Below, one piece after another: positions 1 to 7,462 of a DNA stretch of 22,627 nucleotides (the stretch's first letter is position 1; each line of letters starts with the position of its first letter). A program made the translations under genes and the position numbers. Source of the DNA: Deltaproteobacteria bacterium UBA2385. GTDB lineage: Bacteria > Myxococcota_A > UBA796 > UBA2385. The notes beneath the pieces are model-generated. The model was not told the DNA's origin and did no database searches. It saw nothing but the letters and a program-made list of their open reading frames with translations. The stretch covers positions 449 to 23,075 of the forward strand of contig DDSR01000199.1 in assembly GCA_002343455.1 (NCBI GenBank), written 5' to 3'.

Positions 1-1
1 C

Positions 2-847
2 GACCAGGGCATCGAGCACAGCGCGGCGGCCAGCTTCGCCCGCAACCCCGACTACTTCGACCCCGAGGCCATCGTGCAGCTGGCCATCGACGGCGGCTGC
101 AACGCCGTGGCCACCACCTACGGCGTGCTGGGCATGGTCGCCCGGCGCTACGCCCACAAGATCCCCCTGGTCCTCAAGCTCAACCACAACGAGCTGCTGA
201 CCTTCCCCAACGCCTTCGACCAGGTGATGTTCGCCCAGGTCGAGCAGGCCTACGAGATGGGCTGCGTCGCCGTCGGCGCCACGATCTACTTCGGCAGCCC
301 CGAGTCGACGCGGCAGCTCCAGGAGGTCAGCCAGGCCTTCGCCCTGGCCCACGACCTGGGCATGGGCACCATCCTGTGGTGCTACCTGCGCAACAACGCC
401 TTCAAGAAGGGCGGGGTCGACTACCACGCCAGCGCCGACCTGACCGGGCAGGCCAACCACCTGGGCGTGACCATCCAGGCCGACATCATCAAGCAGAAGC
501 TGGCCGAGAACAACGGCGGCTTCCAGGCGCTCAACATGGGCGACAGCAGCTACGGGAAGTTCGACAAGCGCATCTACAACGAGCTGTCCAGCGATCACCC
601 GATCGACCTCGTCCGCTACCAGGTGGCCAACTGCTACATGGGCCGGGCGGGCCTGATCAACAGCGGCGGGGCCAGCGGCAGCGACGACCTCCAGCAGGCC
701 GTGCGCACCGCCGTGATCAACAAGCGCGCCGGTGGAATGGGCCTGATCTCCGGCCGCAAGGCCTTCCAGAAGCCCCGCGCCGAGGGTGTCGCCCTGCTCA
801 ACGCGATCCAGGACGTCTACCTCTGCCCCGAGGTCACGGTCGCCTGA
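2..847 (+). CDS. fbaB: Class I fructose-bisphosphate aldolase, 5'-truncated by the window edge
   Basis: Cleaves fructose 1,6-bisphosphate to dihydroxyacetone phosphate and glyceraldehyde 3-phosphate in cytoplasmic glycolysis and gluconeogenesis. The frame is open from base 2 and encodes 281 residues to TGA at 845-847. Family members are about 350 residues, so roughly the first 70 lie outside the window. From memory it matches E. coli FbaB closely throughout: DQGIEHS near the start, [14 protein letters not shown] with the presumed Schiff-base lysine at 491-493, [23 protein letters not shown], and the phosphate-binding [12 protein letters not shown] near the end. The GTG at 74 is internal, because the family match continues upstream of it. 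The next gene starts 89 bases downstream on the same strand. Family assignment is very secure; the exact lysine is inferred from the DhnA/FbaB family. Confidence 0.95.
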   Translation, partial: DQGIEHSAAASFARNPDYFDPEAIVQLAIDGGCNAVATTYGVLGMVARRYAHKIPLVLKLNHNELLTFPNAFDQVMFAQVEQAYEMGCVAVGATIYFGSPESTRQLQEVSQAFALAHDLGMGTILWCYLRNNAFKKGGVDYHASADLTGQANHLGVTIQADIIKQKLAENNGGFQALNMGDSSYGKFDKRIYNELSSDHPIDLVRYQVANCYMGRAGLINSGGASGSDDLQQAVRTAVINKRAGGMGLISGRKAFQKPRAEGVALLNAIQDVYLCPEVTVA

Positions 848-850
848 GCG

Positions 851-864
851 GGTCGAAATCGACC
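851..864. promoter_or_regulatory. 14-base palindrome between fbaB and the VWA gene
   Basis: ggtcga-aa-tcgacc is a perfect inverted repeat of two 6-base arms around AA, lying just after the fbaB stop and about 70 bases before the VWA start. The two-base centre is too tight for a transcript hairpin, so a protein-binding operator is the more natural reading. No promoter elements could be assigned with confidence in the 89-base gap. Confidence 0.3.
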
Positions 865-936
865 GAAGCTGTAAGGAACCGGGCACCGGCGGCGTTGTCG
901 GGTTGAGTCCGCCTCACCCACCCCCCGGAGTCCCCC

Positions 937-2343
937 ATGCAGCGCTGGCACCTCACCGCCGGTCTCGCTGGCGCCACCGCGCTGGCCGCCCTCGTCCTCC
1001 CGACCCTGCGGGGGACCACGATCAGCGAGAAGCCTCCCGAGGTGGTCCCCGACACCCCCGCCGAGCCGCTGACCCAGCCCGAGGCGGTGGGCAGCCTGCT
1101 GCTGCGGGCCGACCTGGACCGCGGGGCCCTGCTCGCCGGCCAGGCGCAGGACCGCTACCTGGTGGTGGAGATCGAAGGCCCCGATCTGCCCGACGATGTG
1201 CGGCGCCCGGTCAGCCTGGCGGTGGTCATGGACGTCTCGGGCTCGATGGCCGGCCGCGGGAAGATCGACAACGCCCGCATGGCCGCCGCCGAGCTGGTCG
1301 CGCAGCTGGGACCGCAGGACAGCTTCAGCCTGATCACCTTCAGCGACCAGGGGCGGGTCATCCAGTCGCTGGGCCAGGTCCAGGACGTGGCCCGCACCCA
1401 GCGCCTGATCCAGGGCATCCAGCCCACCGGCGGCACCCACCTCTCCTCGGGCATGGAGCTGGGCATCGACCAGCTCTCCGACCCGACCATCGAAGGTGTG
1501 CGTCGGGTCGTGGTGCTCTCCGACGGAATGGCCAACATCGGCGTGACCGACCCGCTGGCCCTGGCCCGGATGGCGGGCGGCAAGGTCGATCAAGGCGTCA
1601 GCCTCAGCACCATCGGCCTGGGCCTGGACTACAACGAGGACCTGCTGACCGCCATGTCCGACGCCGGCGGAGGCAGCTACCACTTCGTCGACCGCCCCGG
1701 CCAGCTCGCCAGCATCTTCCAGAGCGAGCTGAACCAGATGAGCCGGGTGGCGGGACGCGAGGTCTCCGTCGAGGTCAGCCTGCCCCCCGGCGTGACGCTG
1801 CGCGAGGTCTACGGCTACAGCGCCACCACGACCACCGACGGGTACCGGGTCTTCCTGGGCGACCTGCACGGGGGCGAGACCCGCAAGGTGGTGGCCCGGA
1901 TCCAGGTCGAGCCAGGGGCCGAGGCCAGCTTCGACGTGGCCCAGGTGGCCTTGCGCTACCAGGACCCCGAGACCGACACGGCCGCCGGTCGCGAGCTGGC
2001 GGTGGTCTCGGCGGTCAGCAACGACGAGCAGCTCGTGCGGCGCTCCGTCAACAAGCAGGCCGGAGTGGCCGCCGCCAAGGCCCACGCGGGCCTGCTGATG
2101 GATCGCAGCGCCCGCAGCTACGCCGAGGGCGACATCGCCTCCAACCAGGCCGATCTGCGCGAGGCCGAGGCCCTGCTGAGCACGGCGGGCGCCGACTACG
2201 ACGCCGCCGAGCTGAAGGCGGAGGCCGCCGGCGTCAGCGTCCAGCGGGAGGCCTTCCAGGCCGCCCCCGCCGCAAGCTCCGACGAAGGCCTCTACCAGGT
2301 GAAGAAGGCCAAGGAGGCCGCCCGTGGATACTCCCGCCGCTGA
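937..2343 (+). CDS. VWA domain-containing, membrane-anchored or secreted protein
   Basis: 468 residues. The ATG follows a GGAG at 927-930 with 6-base spacing. Residues 1-25 form an uncleaved anchor or signal peptide (Arg3, then an Ala/Leu core). Residues about 93-265 are a von Willebrand factor A domain with a complete MIDAS: DVSGS at 99-103, Thr167 in GGTHLSSG, and Asp196 in VVLSDG. These residues coordinate a divalent cation and usually mediate protein binding. A beta-rich region (about 270-360) follows, then an alanine-rich helical tail. The domain order resembles periplasmic VWA proteins of the 'Ca-activated chloride channel-like' class in Myxococcota and Bacteroidota, whose role is generally unknown. 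The next gene begins inside its last codons, so the two are very probably co-translated. Confidence 0.88.
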   Translation: MQRWHLTAGLAGATALAALVLPTLRGTTISEKPPEVVPDTPAEPLTQPEAVGSLLLRADLDRGALLAGQAQDRYLVVEIEGPDLPDDVRRPVSLAVVMDVSGSMAGRGKIDNARMAAAELVAQLGPQDSFSLITFSDQGRVIQSLGQVQDVARTQRLIQGIQPTGGTHLSSGMELGIDQLSDPTIEGVRRVVVLSDGMANIGVTDPLALARMAGGKVDQGVSLSTIGLGLDYNEDLLTAMSDAGGGSYHFVDRPGQLASIFQSELNQMSRVAGREVSVEVSLPPGVTLREVYGYSATTTTDGYRVFLGDLHGGETRKVVARIQVEPGAEASFDVAQVALRYQDPETDTAAGRELAVVSAVSNDEQLVRRSVNKQAGVAAAKAHAGLLMDRSARSYAEGDIASNQADLREAEALLSTAGADYDAAELKAEAAGVSVQREAFQAAPAASSDEGLYQVKKAKEAARGYSRR

Positions 2344-3481
2344 GCGGAGCCGGCCGGCGCCGGCGCCCCTGGTCCCGAACGCCGGCTCGATGCCCGAGCT
2401 GCGGGTCGGTCGCTACCGCCTCGATCCCCGCTGGAAGGGAGCGCTAGCCAGCCGCCAGGCGCGCTGGATCGGCCTCTCGGCGGGCACCCTGGCGCTGAAC
2501 ACCGCCCTGGGCCCCCTGCTCAACCCGGCCCTCGTGCTCGCCCTCGCCCTCGGCCTCGGGGCTTGGGCGGCCTGGCCCTCGCGCTGGCTGATGGGCCCGG
2601 CCCTCACCCTGGCCGCGGTGGGCGTCGCCGCGCTGATCGGCCTGCTGATGGCCCACCGCGAGGCGCCCCTGCTGCTGTCGGGCGCCCAGGTGATCGGGGC
2701 CGGCGCGGTGGTCGGCCTGGGGCTGGGGCCGCTGGCCGGCGGGGCGCTGGACGCCTGGCGCCGCGCGCAGTCGGTGCTGGGCGGCGCCGCCGGGGCCGGG
2801 CTGGGCTGGTGGGCGGCGATCGCGCTGGTGGGCCCGGCGGGCGACTCCGTGCTGCTGGCCGCGCTGCAAGGGGCCACCCTGGGCCTGGTCGCCAGCCAGT
2901 CGGTCGTCGCGGCGGCCATGCAGTGGACGGCCTCGGACCGCATCCCCTCGCCCGGTCGCATCCGCGGCAGCCTCGCCCCGCCCTACCGCGAGCCCTGCAT
3001 GAGGGCCTCGGCCCTGGACCAGGGCTTCGAGCGGCAGGCCCCCGATCCCGAGACCCGCGACGGCCTGGGCGAGGTCGCCGCCTGGGTCTACCGCCTGCAG
3101 TGGACCCTGATGAGCCTGGACCGCGAGCTCGACGGCCTGCAGCCCGAGCAGCTCCAGGAGCGCCGGATGGAGCTGACCGAGCGCGCGCTGGCCACCGAGG
3201 ACGAGTTCACCCGCGACCGCCTGCTGGCCACCTCGCGCCACCTGGAGCAGCTGCTCAAGCACCGCGAGGCCCTGGCCCTGGAGCGAGGCCGCACCGCCGC
3301 CCTCTCCGAGTACGCCAGCGCCTACCTGGAGGAGGCCCGCGCCGGCCTCGCCCTGGCCCGGGTCCAGCCCGGCGACCATGTGCCCGAGCGCCTCAGCGAC
3401 GTGCTCGGCCGCTTGAGGGGCCACGCCGCCGCGGGAGAGGCCCAGCGCCGCACGGCCCGCGAGGTCGGCGCCGTGGTCTGA
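2324..3481 (+). CDS. Polytopic membrane protein with C-terminal helical domain, unknown function
   Basis: 385 residues. GTG start 7 bases after a strong AAGGAGG at 2311-2317. Both the SD and the start lie inside the preceding VWA gene (20-base overlap), so translational coupling is likely. Residues about 45-205 contain five or six hydrophobic segments rich in Ala, Leu and Gly, interrupted by short basic loops (WPSRW, AWRRAQ). The remaining 170 residues are soluble, Arg/Glu/Leu-rich and predicted helical, with coiled-coil-like spacing around 250-345. I do not recognise the family. The coupling suggests it works with the VWA protein, perhaps as its membrane partner; that is inference. It converges on a small membrane-protein gene with 14 bases between stops. 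Confidence 0.8.
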   Translation: MDTPAAERSRPAPAPLVPNAGSMPELRVGRYRLDPRWKGALASRQARWIGLSAGTLALNTALGPLLNPALVLALALGLGAWAAWPSRWLMGPALTLAAVGVAALIGLLMAHREAPLLLSGAQVIGAGAVVGLGLGPLAGGALDAWRRAQSVLGGAAGAGLGWWAAIALVGPAGDSVLLAALQGATLGLVASQSVVAAAMQWTASDRIPSPGRIRGSLAPPYREPCMRASALDQGFERQAPDPETRDGLGEVAAWVYRLQWTLMSLDRELDGLQPEQLQERRMELTERALATEDEFTRDRLLATSRHLEQLLKHREALALERGRTAALSEYASAYLEEARAGLALARVQPGDHVPERLSDVLGRLRGHAAAGEAQRRTAREVGAVV

Positions 3482-3495
3482 AGGGGGGCGAGGGA

Positions 3496-3897
3496 TCAGT
3501 CAGCGAGCGCCTGATCGAGCTCCTGAGCCGTACAGAGCAGCGGCAGGACTTGCTTGGAGCCCCGGACCACGCAGCAGTAGGGCCCGGCCAGGCCGGTCCT
3601 CCACTCCACCCGCACCGGCCGGCCCTCGACCTGGCCGTCCACCCGCAGGCGGCTGCGCAGCCCGACCGGGGCGAGCTGCAGCCCCCGCTCCTGCGCGCGC
3701 TGCACGGCCTCGCCCGCACGCAGCAGCAGCCATTCCTGCTGCAGGCGCGCGAAGGCGAGTCGACCCCAGAAGGCCAGCACCAGCAGGAGCAGACCCGAGA
3801 GGACCGAGTGAATGACCGTCAGATCGACGTAGCTGGCTACCCCTCGAGCTCCACGCTCCCTCCTTCGCGCGCCAGGAAGACCTCGAGCCCCTCGCAA
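3496..3897 (-). CDS. Small single-pass membrane protein, unknown function; start uncertain
   Basis: Up to 133 residues from a TTG at 3897. One transmembrane helix (SVLSGLLLLVLAFWGRLAF) is followed by a roughly 85-residue soluble domain ending QELDQALAD. The soluble part has a beta-like pattern with VEGRPVRVEWRTG. The start is unclear: the TTG has no visible SD and lies 61 bases inside the upstream metallo-hydrolase gene. Later in-frame candidates are only CTG at 3822 and ATT at 3813, with a GAGGGG about 20-30 bases upstream. No ATG or GTG is available near the membrane segment. The frame has the coding character of its neighbours and a plausible topology, so I treat it as real. Function is not recognised. 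Confidence 0.6.
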   Translation of the reverse strand: MRGARGLPGARRRERGARGVASYVDLTVIHSVLSGLLLLVLAFWGRLAFARLQQEWLLLRAGEAVQRAQERGLQLAPVGLRSRLRVDGQVEGRPVRVEWRTGLAGPYCCVVRGSKQVLPLLCTAQELDQALAD

Positions 3898-4724
3898 TGG
3901 GCCCAGCGCGCCGCCAGCTCGTCGAGCATCGAGTCGCTGGCGTCCGGCGAGTGGTGGAAGAGGGCCAGCCGCTTGACCCCGGCGGCCTTGCAGAGGGCCA
4001 CGGCGTACTCGGGATAGGCGTGGCCCCAGGTCATCTTCTCCAGGTACTCCTCGAAGCCGAACATCGTGTCCATGACGACGAGATCGGCCTGGGTGATGGC
4101 GGCGACGATCTTGGCCTCGGCGCCGGTGGGGCGTCGATCCACCACCAGGCCCTCGTCGGGGCGGGCCAGGGGGGCCGTGTCGGTCAGGAAGGCCATGACC
4201 TTGCCGCCCGCCTCGATCCGGTAGCCGCAGGAGCTGCCGGGGTGGTTCAAGCGGAGGGGCTCGATCGTGAAGGGGCCCCGCTCGAAGGGCCGCCCGGGGC
4301 GGATCGGGTCGATGCGCACCCGGTCGCGCAGATCGCGGAGGCGGACGGGGTGGTAGGTGCCGTTCATGTAGCCGCCCAGGCGGTTCTCGGCCTCGATCTG
4401 GCTGAGCGCCGGCACGCCGACGCCCACCGAGCAGGAGGGCGAGTAGAGCGGACCGAAGAAGGGGAAGCCGAAGACGTGGTCGAGGTGGAAGTGCGTGAAG
4501 AGCACCTCGACCGCAGGGGTGTGGCGCCCGAGCAGCTCACGGCCGAGGGCGCGGACGCCCGTCCCGCAGTCCAGCACCAGGGGCGCCGCGCCGGGGACCT
4601 CGATCAGCAGGCAGGAGGTGTTGCCGCCGTAGACCGTCGTGTGGGTGCCCGGGGTGGGGATCGAGCCCCTGACGCCGTAGAAGCTGACCTTCACCGCTGG
4701 CATCCGCCTCGCATCGTCACCCAT
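3837..4724 (-). CDS. Metallo-beta-lactamase-fold hydrolase (phosphodiesterase-like)
   Basis: 295 residues from ATG at 4724; an internal ATG at 4703 (residue 8, MPAVKVSFYGVRG) is an equally good start. The N-terminus VRGSIPTPG-x-T-x-YGGNTSC is typical of MBL-fold proteins annotated as cyclic-phosphate or cyclic-nucleotide phosphodiesterase-like. The metal site looks complete: THFHLDH (His78, His80, Asp82, His83), His161 in LNHPGSS, Asp182 in LTDT, and His257/258 in LFHHSP. His234 in TWGHAYPE is also conserved in this subgroup. A two-zinc hydrolase acting on a phosphodiester is the likely chemistry, but the substrate cannot be read from sequence. No signal peptide is seen, so it should be cytoplasmic. 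The outer-membrane protein gene is 40 bases upstream in the same direction. Confidence 0.88.
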   Translation of the reverse strand: MGDDARRMPAVKVSFYGVRGSIPTPGTHTTVYGGNTSCLLIEVPGAAPLVLDCGTGVRALGRELLGRHTPAVEVLFTHFHLDHVFGFPFFGPLYSPSCSVGVGVPALSQIEAENRLGGYMNGTYHPVRLRDLRDRVRIDPIRPGRPFERGPFTIEPLRLNHPGSSCGYRIEAGGKVMAFLTDTAPLARPDEGLVVDRRPTGAEAKIVAAITQADLVVMDTMFGFEEYLEKMTWGHAYPEYAVALCKAAGVKRLALFHHSPDASDSMLDELAARWAHCEGLEVFLAREGGSVELEG

Positions 4725-4745
4725 CCTGCTGTGCGAGGCACGCTC

Positions 4746-4759
4746 ACCCCCGCGGGGGT
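4746..4759. terminator. GC palindrome between barrel gene and MBL gene
   Basis: acccccgcgggggt is a perfect 14-base palindrome in the 40-base gap between the barrel gene stop (4765) and the MBL start (4724). As RNA it could form a 5-6 bp stem with a tiny loop, but no U-tract follows on the minus strand. It may be a weak terminator or attenuator, or an operator for the MBL gene. Confidence 0.3.
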
Positions 4760-4764
4760 CTATC

Positions 4765-5274
4765 TCAAAAAAACCAACGTGTGCCGATCTGACCGTCGAA
4801 GGACCAGCTGAGCTGCTCCCAGACGTAGAAGGTCGGCGCCGCCTCGACGTAGAGCTCCAGCGGCAGCGTCTGCACCAGCACCGTGGCGCCGAAGACGGCG
4901 CGGGGGCCCATCAAGAAGGTCCCGGGCAGCCAGGCGGTGTTGCCCGACAGGTTGAAGCCGGCGCCGACGTGCAGGGGCACCGCGTAGCCGTCGGTCGCCG
5001 GGAAGGGGCGCAGGTGCACGATGTAGTCGCCGGTGACGGCGTAGTCGCCGACGATGCCGAGGTCGCCGCCCGCCGTGAATTGCACCCCGTGCAGCTCGCT
5101 GAAGCCGAGCTTGGCGGTCAGGCCGCTGGGCGCGCCCACGGCGAGGCCCAGCCCGAAGGCGCCGCCGGTCCGCTCGGCGCTGAAAGCCCCGTCGGTGGAC
5201 CGAGGAGCGCCGGAGTCGGCCTGAACCGGGACCTGGGCCTGAGCCAGACCCACCAGGAGGAGGGAGGGGATCAT
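4765..5274 (-). CDS. Small outer-membrane beta-barrel-like protein
   Basis: 169 residues. MIPSLLLVGLAQAQ reads as a short signal peptide with cleavage after AQA, although it lacks the usual positive N-region. The body alternates polar and apolar residues in strands such as GLTAKLGFSELHGVQF, DYIVHLRPFP, AVFGATVLVQ and LELYVEAAPTFYVW, typical of an eight-stranded barrel. It ends in TRWFF, and a C-terminal phenylalanine is the BAM-complex recognition feature of outer-membrane barrels. The two last Phe codons and the stop sit in a run of seven T on the coding strand. The ATG at 5274 has no SD and lies 30 bases after the 3' end of tRNA-Arg, so its 5' leader may be made by tRNA processing. Function beyond the outer-membrane location is unknown. 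Confidence 0.8.
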   Translation of the reverse strand: MIPSLLLVGLAQAQVPVQADSGAPRSTDGAFSAERTGGAFGLGLAVGAPSGLTAKLGFSELHGVQFTAGGDLGIVGDYAVTGDYIVHLRPFPATDGYAVPLHVGAGFNLSGNTAWLPGTFLMGPRAVFGATVLVQTLPLELYVEAAPTFYVWEQLSWSFDGQIGTRWFF

Positions 5275-5304
5275 GGGGCGGCCACATGCCGGTTGGGAGG
5301 GAGG

Positions 5305-5381
<77 letters not shown>

Positions 5382-5408
5382 GAACGCCGGCCCCGTAATG
5401 CCGACTGG

Positions 5409-5474
5409 GCCCGGCGGCAAGGCAGCAGTAGCCCGGCGGCGAGCCCGCAGCAGCCCGGCGGCCAGCGGGCTCAG
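5409..5474. repeat. Three imperfect 22-base tandem repeats
   Basis: The core gcccggcggc occurs at 5409-5418, 5431-5440 and 5453-5462, exactly 22 bases apart. Copies 1 and 2 match at 18 of 22 positions; copy 3 keeps the core and overlaps the stop codon of the rdgC C-terminal-half gene. The array fills the 89-base gap between that gene and tRNA-Arg. It could be an mRNA 3'-end structure or replication slippage. Confidence 0.6.
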
Positions 5475-5998
5475 TCCGCGCCGGCGGCCCAGCGGCGCAT
5501 CGCGGGCAGGTGCTCGCTCGCCCACTCGGGGCCGACCCGCTCGGTGGCGAAGCGCCGGTAGAGGGTCCCGACCATGAACCAGAGCTCGTCCAACAGGAAG
5601 GTGCGCTCGTAGAGCACCTCGTCCACCTGGTCGGCGGCCTTGAGCTCGGTCGGCAGCTTGGCCCCCTGCAGGTCCAGGTTCACCCCGCGCAGGGTGACCG
5701 AGTACTCGCGATCCTCGCGCTTGCAGGCCAGCCGCAGATCGCGCACCACCTTGCCCCCCAGCAGCGCCGCGCGCGCTTCCAGGCTGGCGGCGGCGCTCTC
5801 GCCCGTCAGGACGGCGCGAGCCTTGTCCTCGTCGGGCAGCCGGAAGCTGAGGCGGTCGTCCACCCAGTAGGTGAAGACGCTGCCGTCGCCGAGGTCGAAG
5901 GTGCCGCCGTCGCGCTCGGAGGCGTACCAGAGCCAGGCGAAGAACTCGGTGGCGAGGTGCGGCGGGGCCGGGGTCGGATCGGGAAACACGTCGCTCAT
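5471..5998 (-). CDS. RdgC-family C-terminal-half protein
   Basis: 175 residues from the ATG at 5998, whose ATGA overlaps the TGA of the upstream gene; a GAGG lies about 7 bases before it. Aligned by eye with E. coli RdgC, residues 74-117 (LEARAALLGGKVVRDLRL...) match the RdgC stretch around GKVVTKLALDW, and residues 130-150 (YERTFLLDELWFMVGTLYRR) match its final helix region. Full-length RdgC is about 300 residues and forms a ring-shaped dimer that encloses duplex DNA and restrains RecA. Here the equivalent sequence is spread over two coupled genes. The homology of this half is weaker than that of the N-terminal half and is judged from memory. It is otherwise a cytoplasmic protein with no signal or membrane segment. 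Confidence 0.68.
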   Translation of the reverse strand: MSDVFPDPTPAPPHLATEFFAWLWYASERDGGTFDLGDGSVFTYWVDDRLSFRLPDEDKARAVLTGESAAASLEARAALLGGKVVRDLRLACKREDREYSVTLRGVNLDLQGAKLPTELKAADQVDEVLYERTFLLDELWFMVGTLYRRFATERVGPEWASEHLPAMRRWAAGAD

Positions 5999-6615
5999 AC
6001 AGCGTCCTCGGCCCGCAGATCGGAGAGGCCGGTGATCTCCAGGGCGTGGCTGAGCTCGGGATCGTCGGCCAGGAAGTCCAGCGGAGACCAGGGCAGCAGG
6101 GCGAGGCCGAAGGTCTGGCGGAAGCGCTTGCGGAAGAGGTCGTTGGCCTTCTCGGCGCTGTTGTGGAAGAGCACATGGCCGCTCTGCAGATCCCAGCAGA
6201 ACTCCCAGGTGGTCACCCGGGGCAGGGTCTTCTCGAAGAGCTCGACCTGCAGCTGCTCCTTGATCTCGGCCTTGACCCGCGCGGGGCACTTGGGGCGCCC
6301 CTGCTCCTCACACCAGGCCTTGATCCGCTTGTCCAGGTGCGCCTTCAGCAGGTTGCCGGGCAGGCTCTTCTTGTCCATGCGGAGCGAGGCGACCAGGTAC
6401 TGGTTGTACAGCCAGCGGTTGATGTCCTCGAACTCGGTGTCCAGCAGGTTGTGGATCTGGCACCAGCCCGAGGCCTCCAGCCCGGGGGTCCACTCCCGCG
6501 GCTCGCGAAAGGCGTTGTCGGTCAGGGCGTCGGCGTAGGCGGTGCGGAAGTCCTCGGGCACCTGCCCGACCGCACGGTAGCGACGCACGGAGAGCGCGCC
6601 GGTCAGGATTCCCAT
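5995..6615 (-). CDS. RdgC-family (recombination-associated) N-terminal-half protein
   Basis: 206 residues. ATG at 6615 with a strong GAGGAGG 6 bases upstream, positioned inside the end of the preceding gene; its stop and this start are one base apart. MGILTGALSVRRYRAVG opens the protein as in RdgC homologues outside Enterobacteria. Residues 76-180 follow E. coli RdgC in order: ASLRMDKKSLPGNLLKAHLDKRI (the KEEKILPSPVIKQALE region), LQVELFEKTLPRV, then SGHVLFHNSAEKANDLFRK (the NGLIMVDCASAKKAEDTL region). The protein ends where the second half of RdgC would begin, and the next gene overlaps by ATGA. RdgC binds double-stranded DNA and limits RecA-mediated recombination. Whether this is a fission or an ancestral two-gene form cannot be decided from one locus. 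Confidence 0.8.
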   Translation of the reverse strand: MGILTGALSVRRYRAVGQVPEDFRTAYADALTDNAFREPREWTPGLEASGWCQIHNLLDTEFEDINRWLYNQYLVASLRMDKKSLPGNLLKAHLDKRIKAWCEEQGRPKCPARVKAEIKEQLQVELFEKTLPRVTTWEFCWDLQSGHVLFHNSAEKANDLFRKRFRQTFGLALLPWSPLDFLADDPELSHALEITGLSDLRAEDAV

Positions 6616-6616
6616 C

Positions 6617-7369
6617 TCAGACCTCCTCGAACTGGCGGATGGCGTGACGCATGACCACGATCTCAGCGCCGCCCTTCTGGCCCAGGCCGAGCTCGTAGCG
6701 CCCGACCCAGGTGACCATCCCGCGCAGCTCGTCGCCCTCGAGGGTCTCCAGGCGGCAGGTGCGGCCCGCGTCGTGGGCCTCGAAGAGGCGGCGGTTGGAG
6801 AGGGCGAAGCGCTCTTGCGGGCGGATGATCGGCTCGGCCGCGCTGCGCCCCTGGCTGGACTCCCCCACCGTGCCCTTCATCGAGGCGGGGTGCATCAGCT
6901 TCACCTGCAGCTTGTGCAGACGCTGGGGGCCCTCGGCGGAGCTGAGGTCGAACTCGAAGGCGTCCACGGCCGAGACGGTCCCATCCCGCTGCTGCAGCCC
7001 GTGCAGGTACAGGCGCATGGTGGTGCCGTTCTCGGCCGCGAGGGCCAGCGGGTCCCGCTTCAGGTGCAGGGCGAGGTGTTCTTTCTCGCGCTTGCGCCGC
7101 AGCATCAGCTCCAGGTCGAGCTGACCCTTGGCCACCTGGGCCGCCAGGGCCTTCTCGACGCCGTGCCGGCTGACGATGGAGCTGATCTTGTCCTGCTGGG
7201 ACATACGCAGCAGCACCTCGTTCAGGCTGAGCTGGCCGCGCACCACCGACCAGGCCCAGGGCACCGGGATCCCCGTGTCACGGACCAGCGCCTCGACCTT
7301 CTGGATCTGGGCCGCTCGGGTCAGGTCCTGAGGCGATGGTGTCTTCTTGGAGGTGGCACGTCCCTTCAT
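6617..7369 (-). CDS. Protein with two Hfq/Sm-like modules and an N-terminal helical repeat
   Basis: 250 residues; ATG at 7369 with a weak GGGGA upstream. Residues 37-56 and 74-93 are two copies of a helical motif, roughly A-x-x-V-x-x-G-Q-L-x-L-x-x-x-L-x-R, 37 residues apart. Residues 116-161 (TTMRLYLHGLQQRDGTVSAV ... KLQVKLMHP) and 202-247 (RTCRLETLEGDELRGMVTWV ... EIVVMRHAI) each resemble the Sm fold. The second ends in MRHAI, close to the Hfq Sm2 signature YKHAI, and the G-x-L-x-G-x-V turn is like Sm1. That suggests RNA or nucleic-acid binding, but it is a by-eye match without a search. It is the first gene of the operon with the two rdgC-like halves. Its promoter must lie in the 93-base divergent gap shared with bcp. 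Confidence 0.65.
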   Translation of the reverse strand: MKGRATSKKTPSPQDLTRAAQIQKVEALVRDTGIPVPWAWSVVRGQLSLNEVLLRMSQQDKISSIVSRHGVEKALAAQVAKGQLDLELMLRRKREKEHLALHLKRDPLALAAENGTTMRLYLHGLQQRDGTVSAVDAFEFDLSSAEGPQRLHKLQVKLMHPASMKGTVGESSQGRSAAEPIIRPQERFALSNRRLFEAHDAGRTCRLETLEGDELRGMVTWVGRYELGLGQKGGAEIVVMRHAIRQFEEV

Positions 7370-7462
7370 CTCGGTCCCCGATCACGAGCAGCCCGCTATT
7401 CAACGGTCCGGCGGGATATCGCGCTTCCGAGCCTCGCGCCCCCCCAGCTCCCGGAGCCCGCC

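Noticed and set aside
786..2447. A 553-residue plus-strand frame
   Set aside because: Shifted shadow of the VWA gene, with Arg/Gly/Pro-rich content.
2563..4017. A 484-residue plus-strand frame
   Set aside because: It crosses the convergent gene end and is shadow of 2324-3481 and its neighbours.
6644..7462. 5' extension of the bcp frame
   Set aside because: Antisense to the Sm-like gene; GTG 7463 has an SD and gives the normal PrxQ length.
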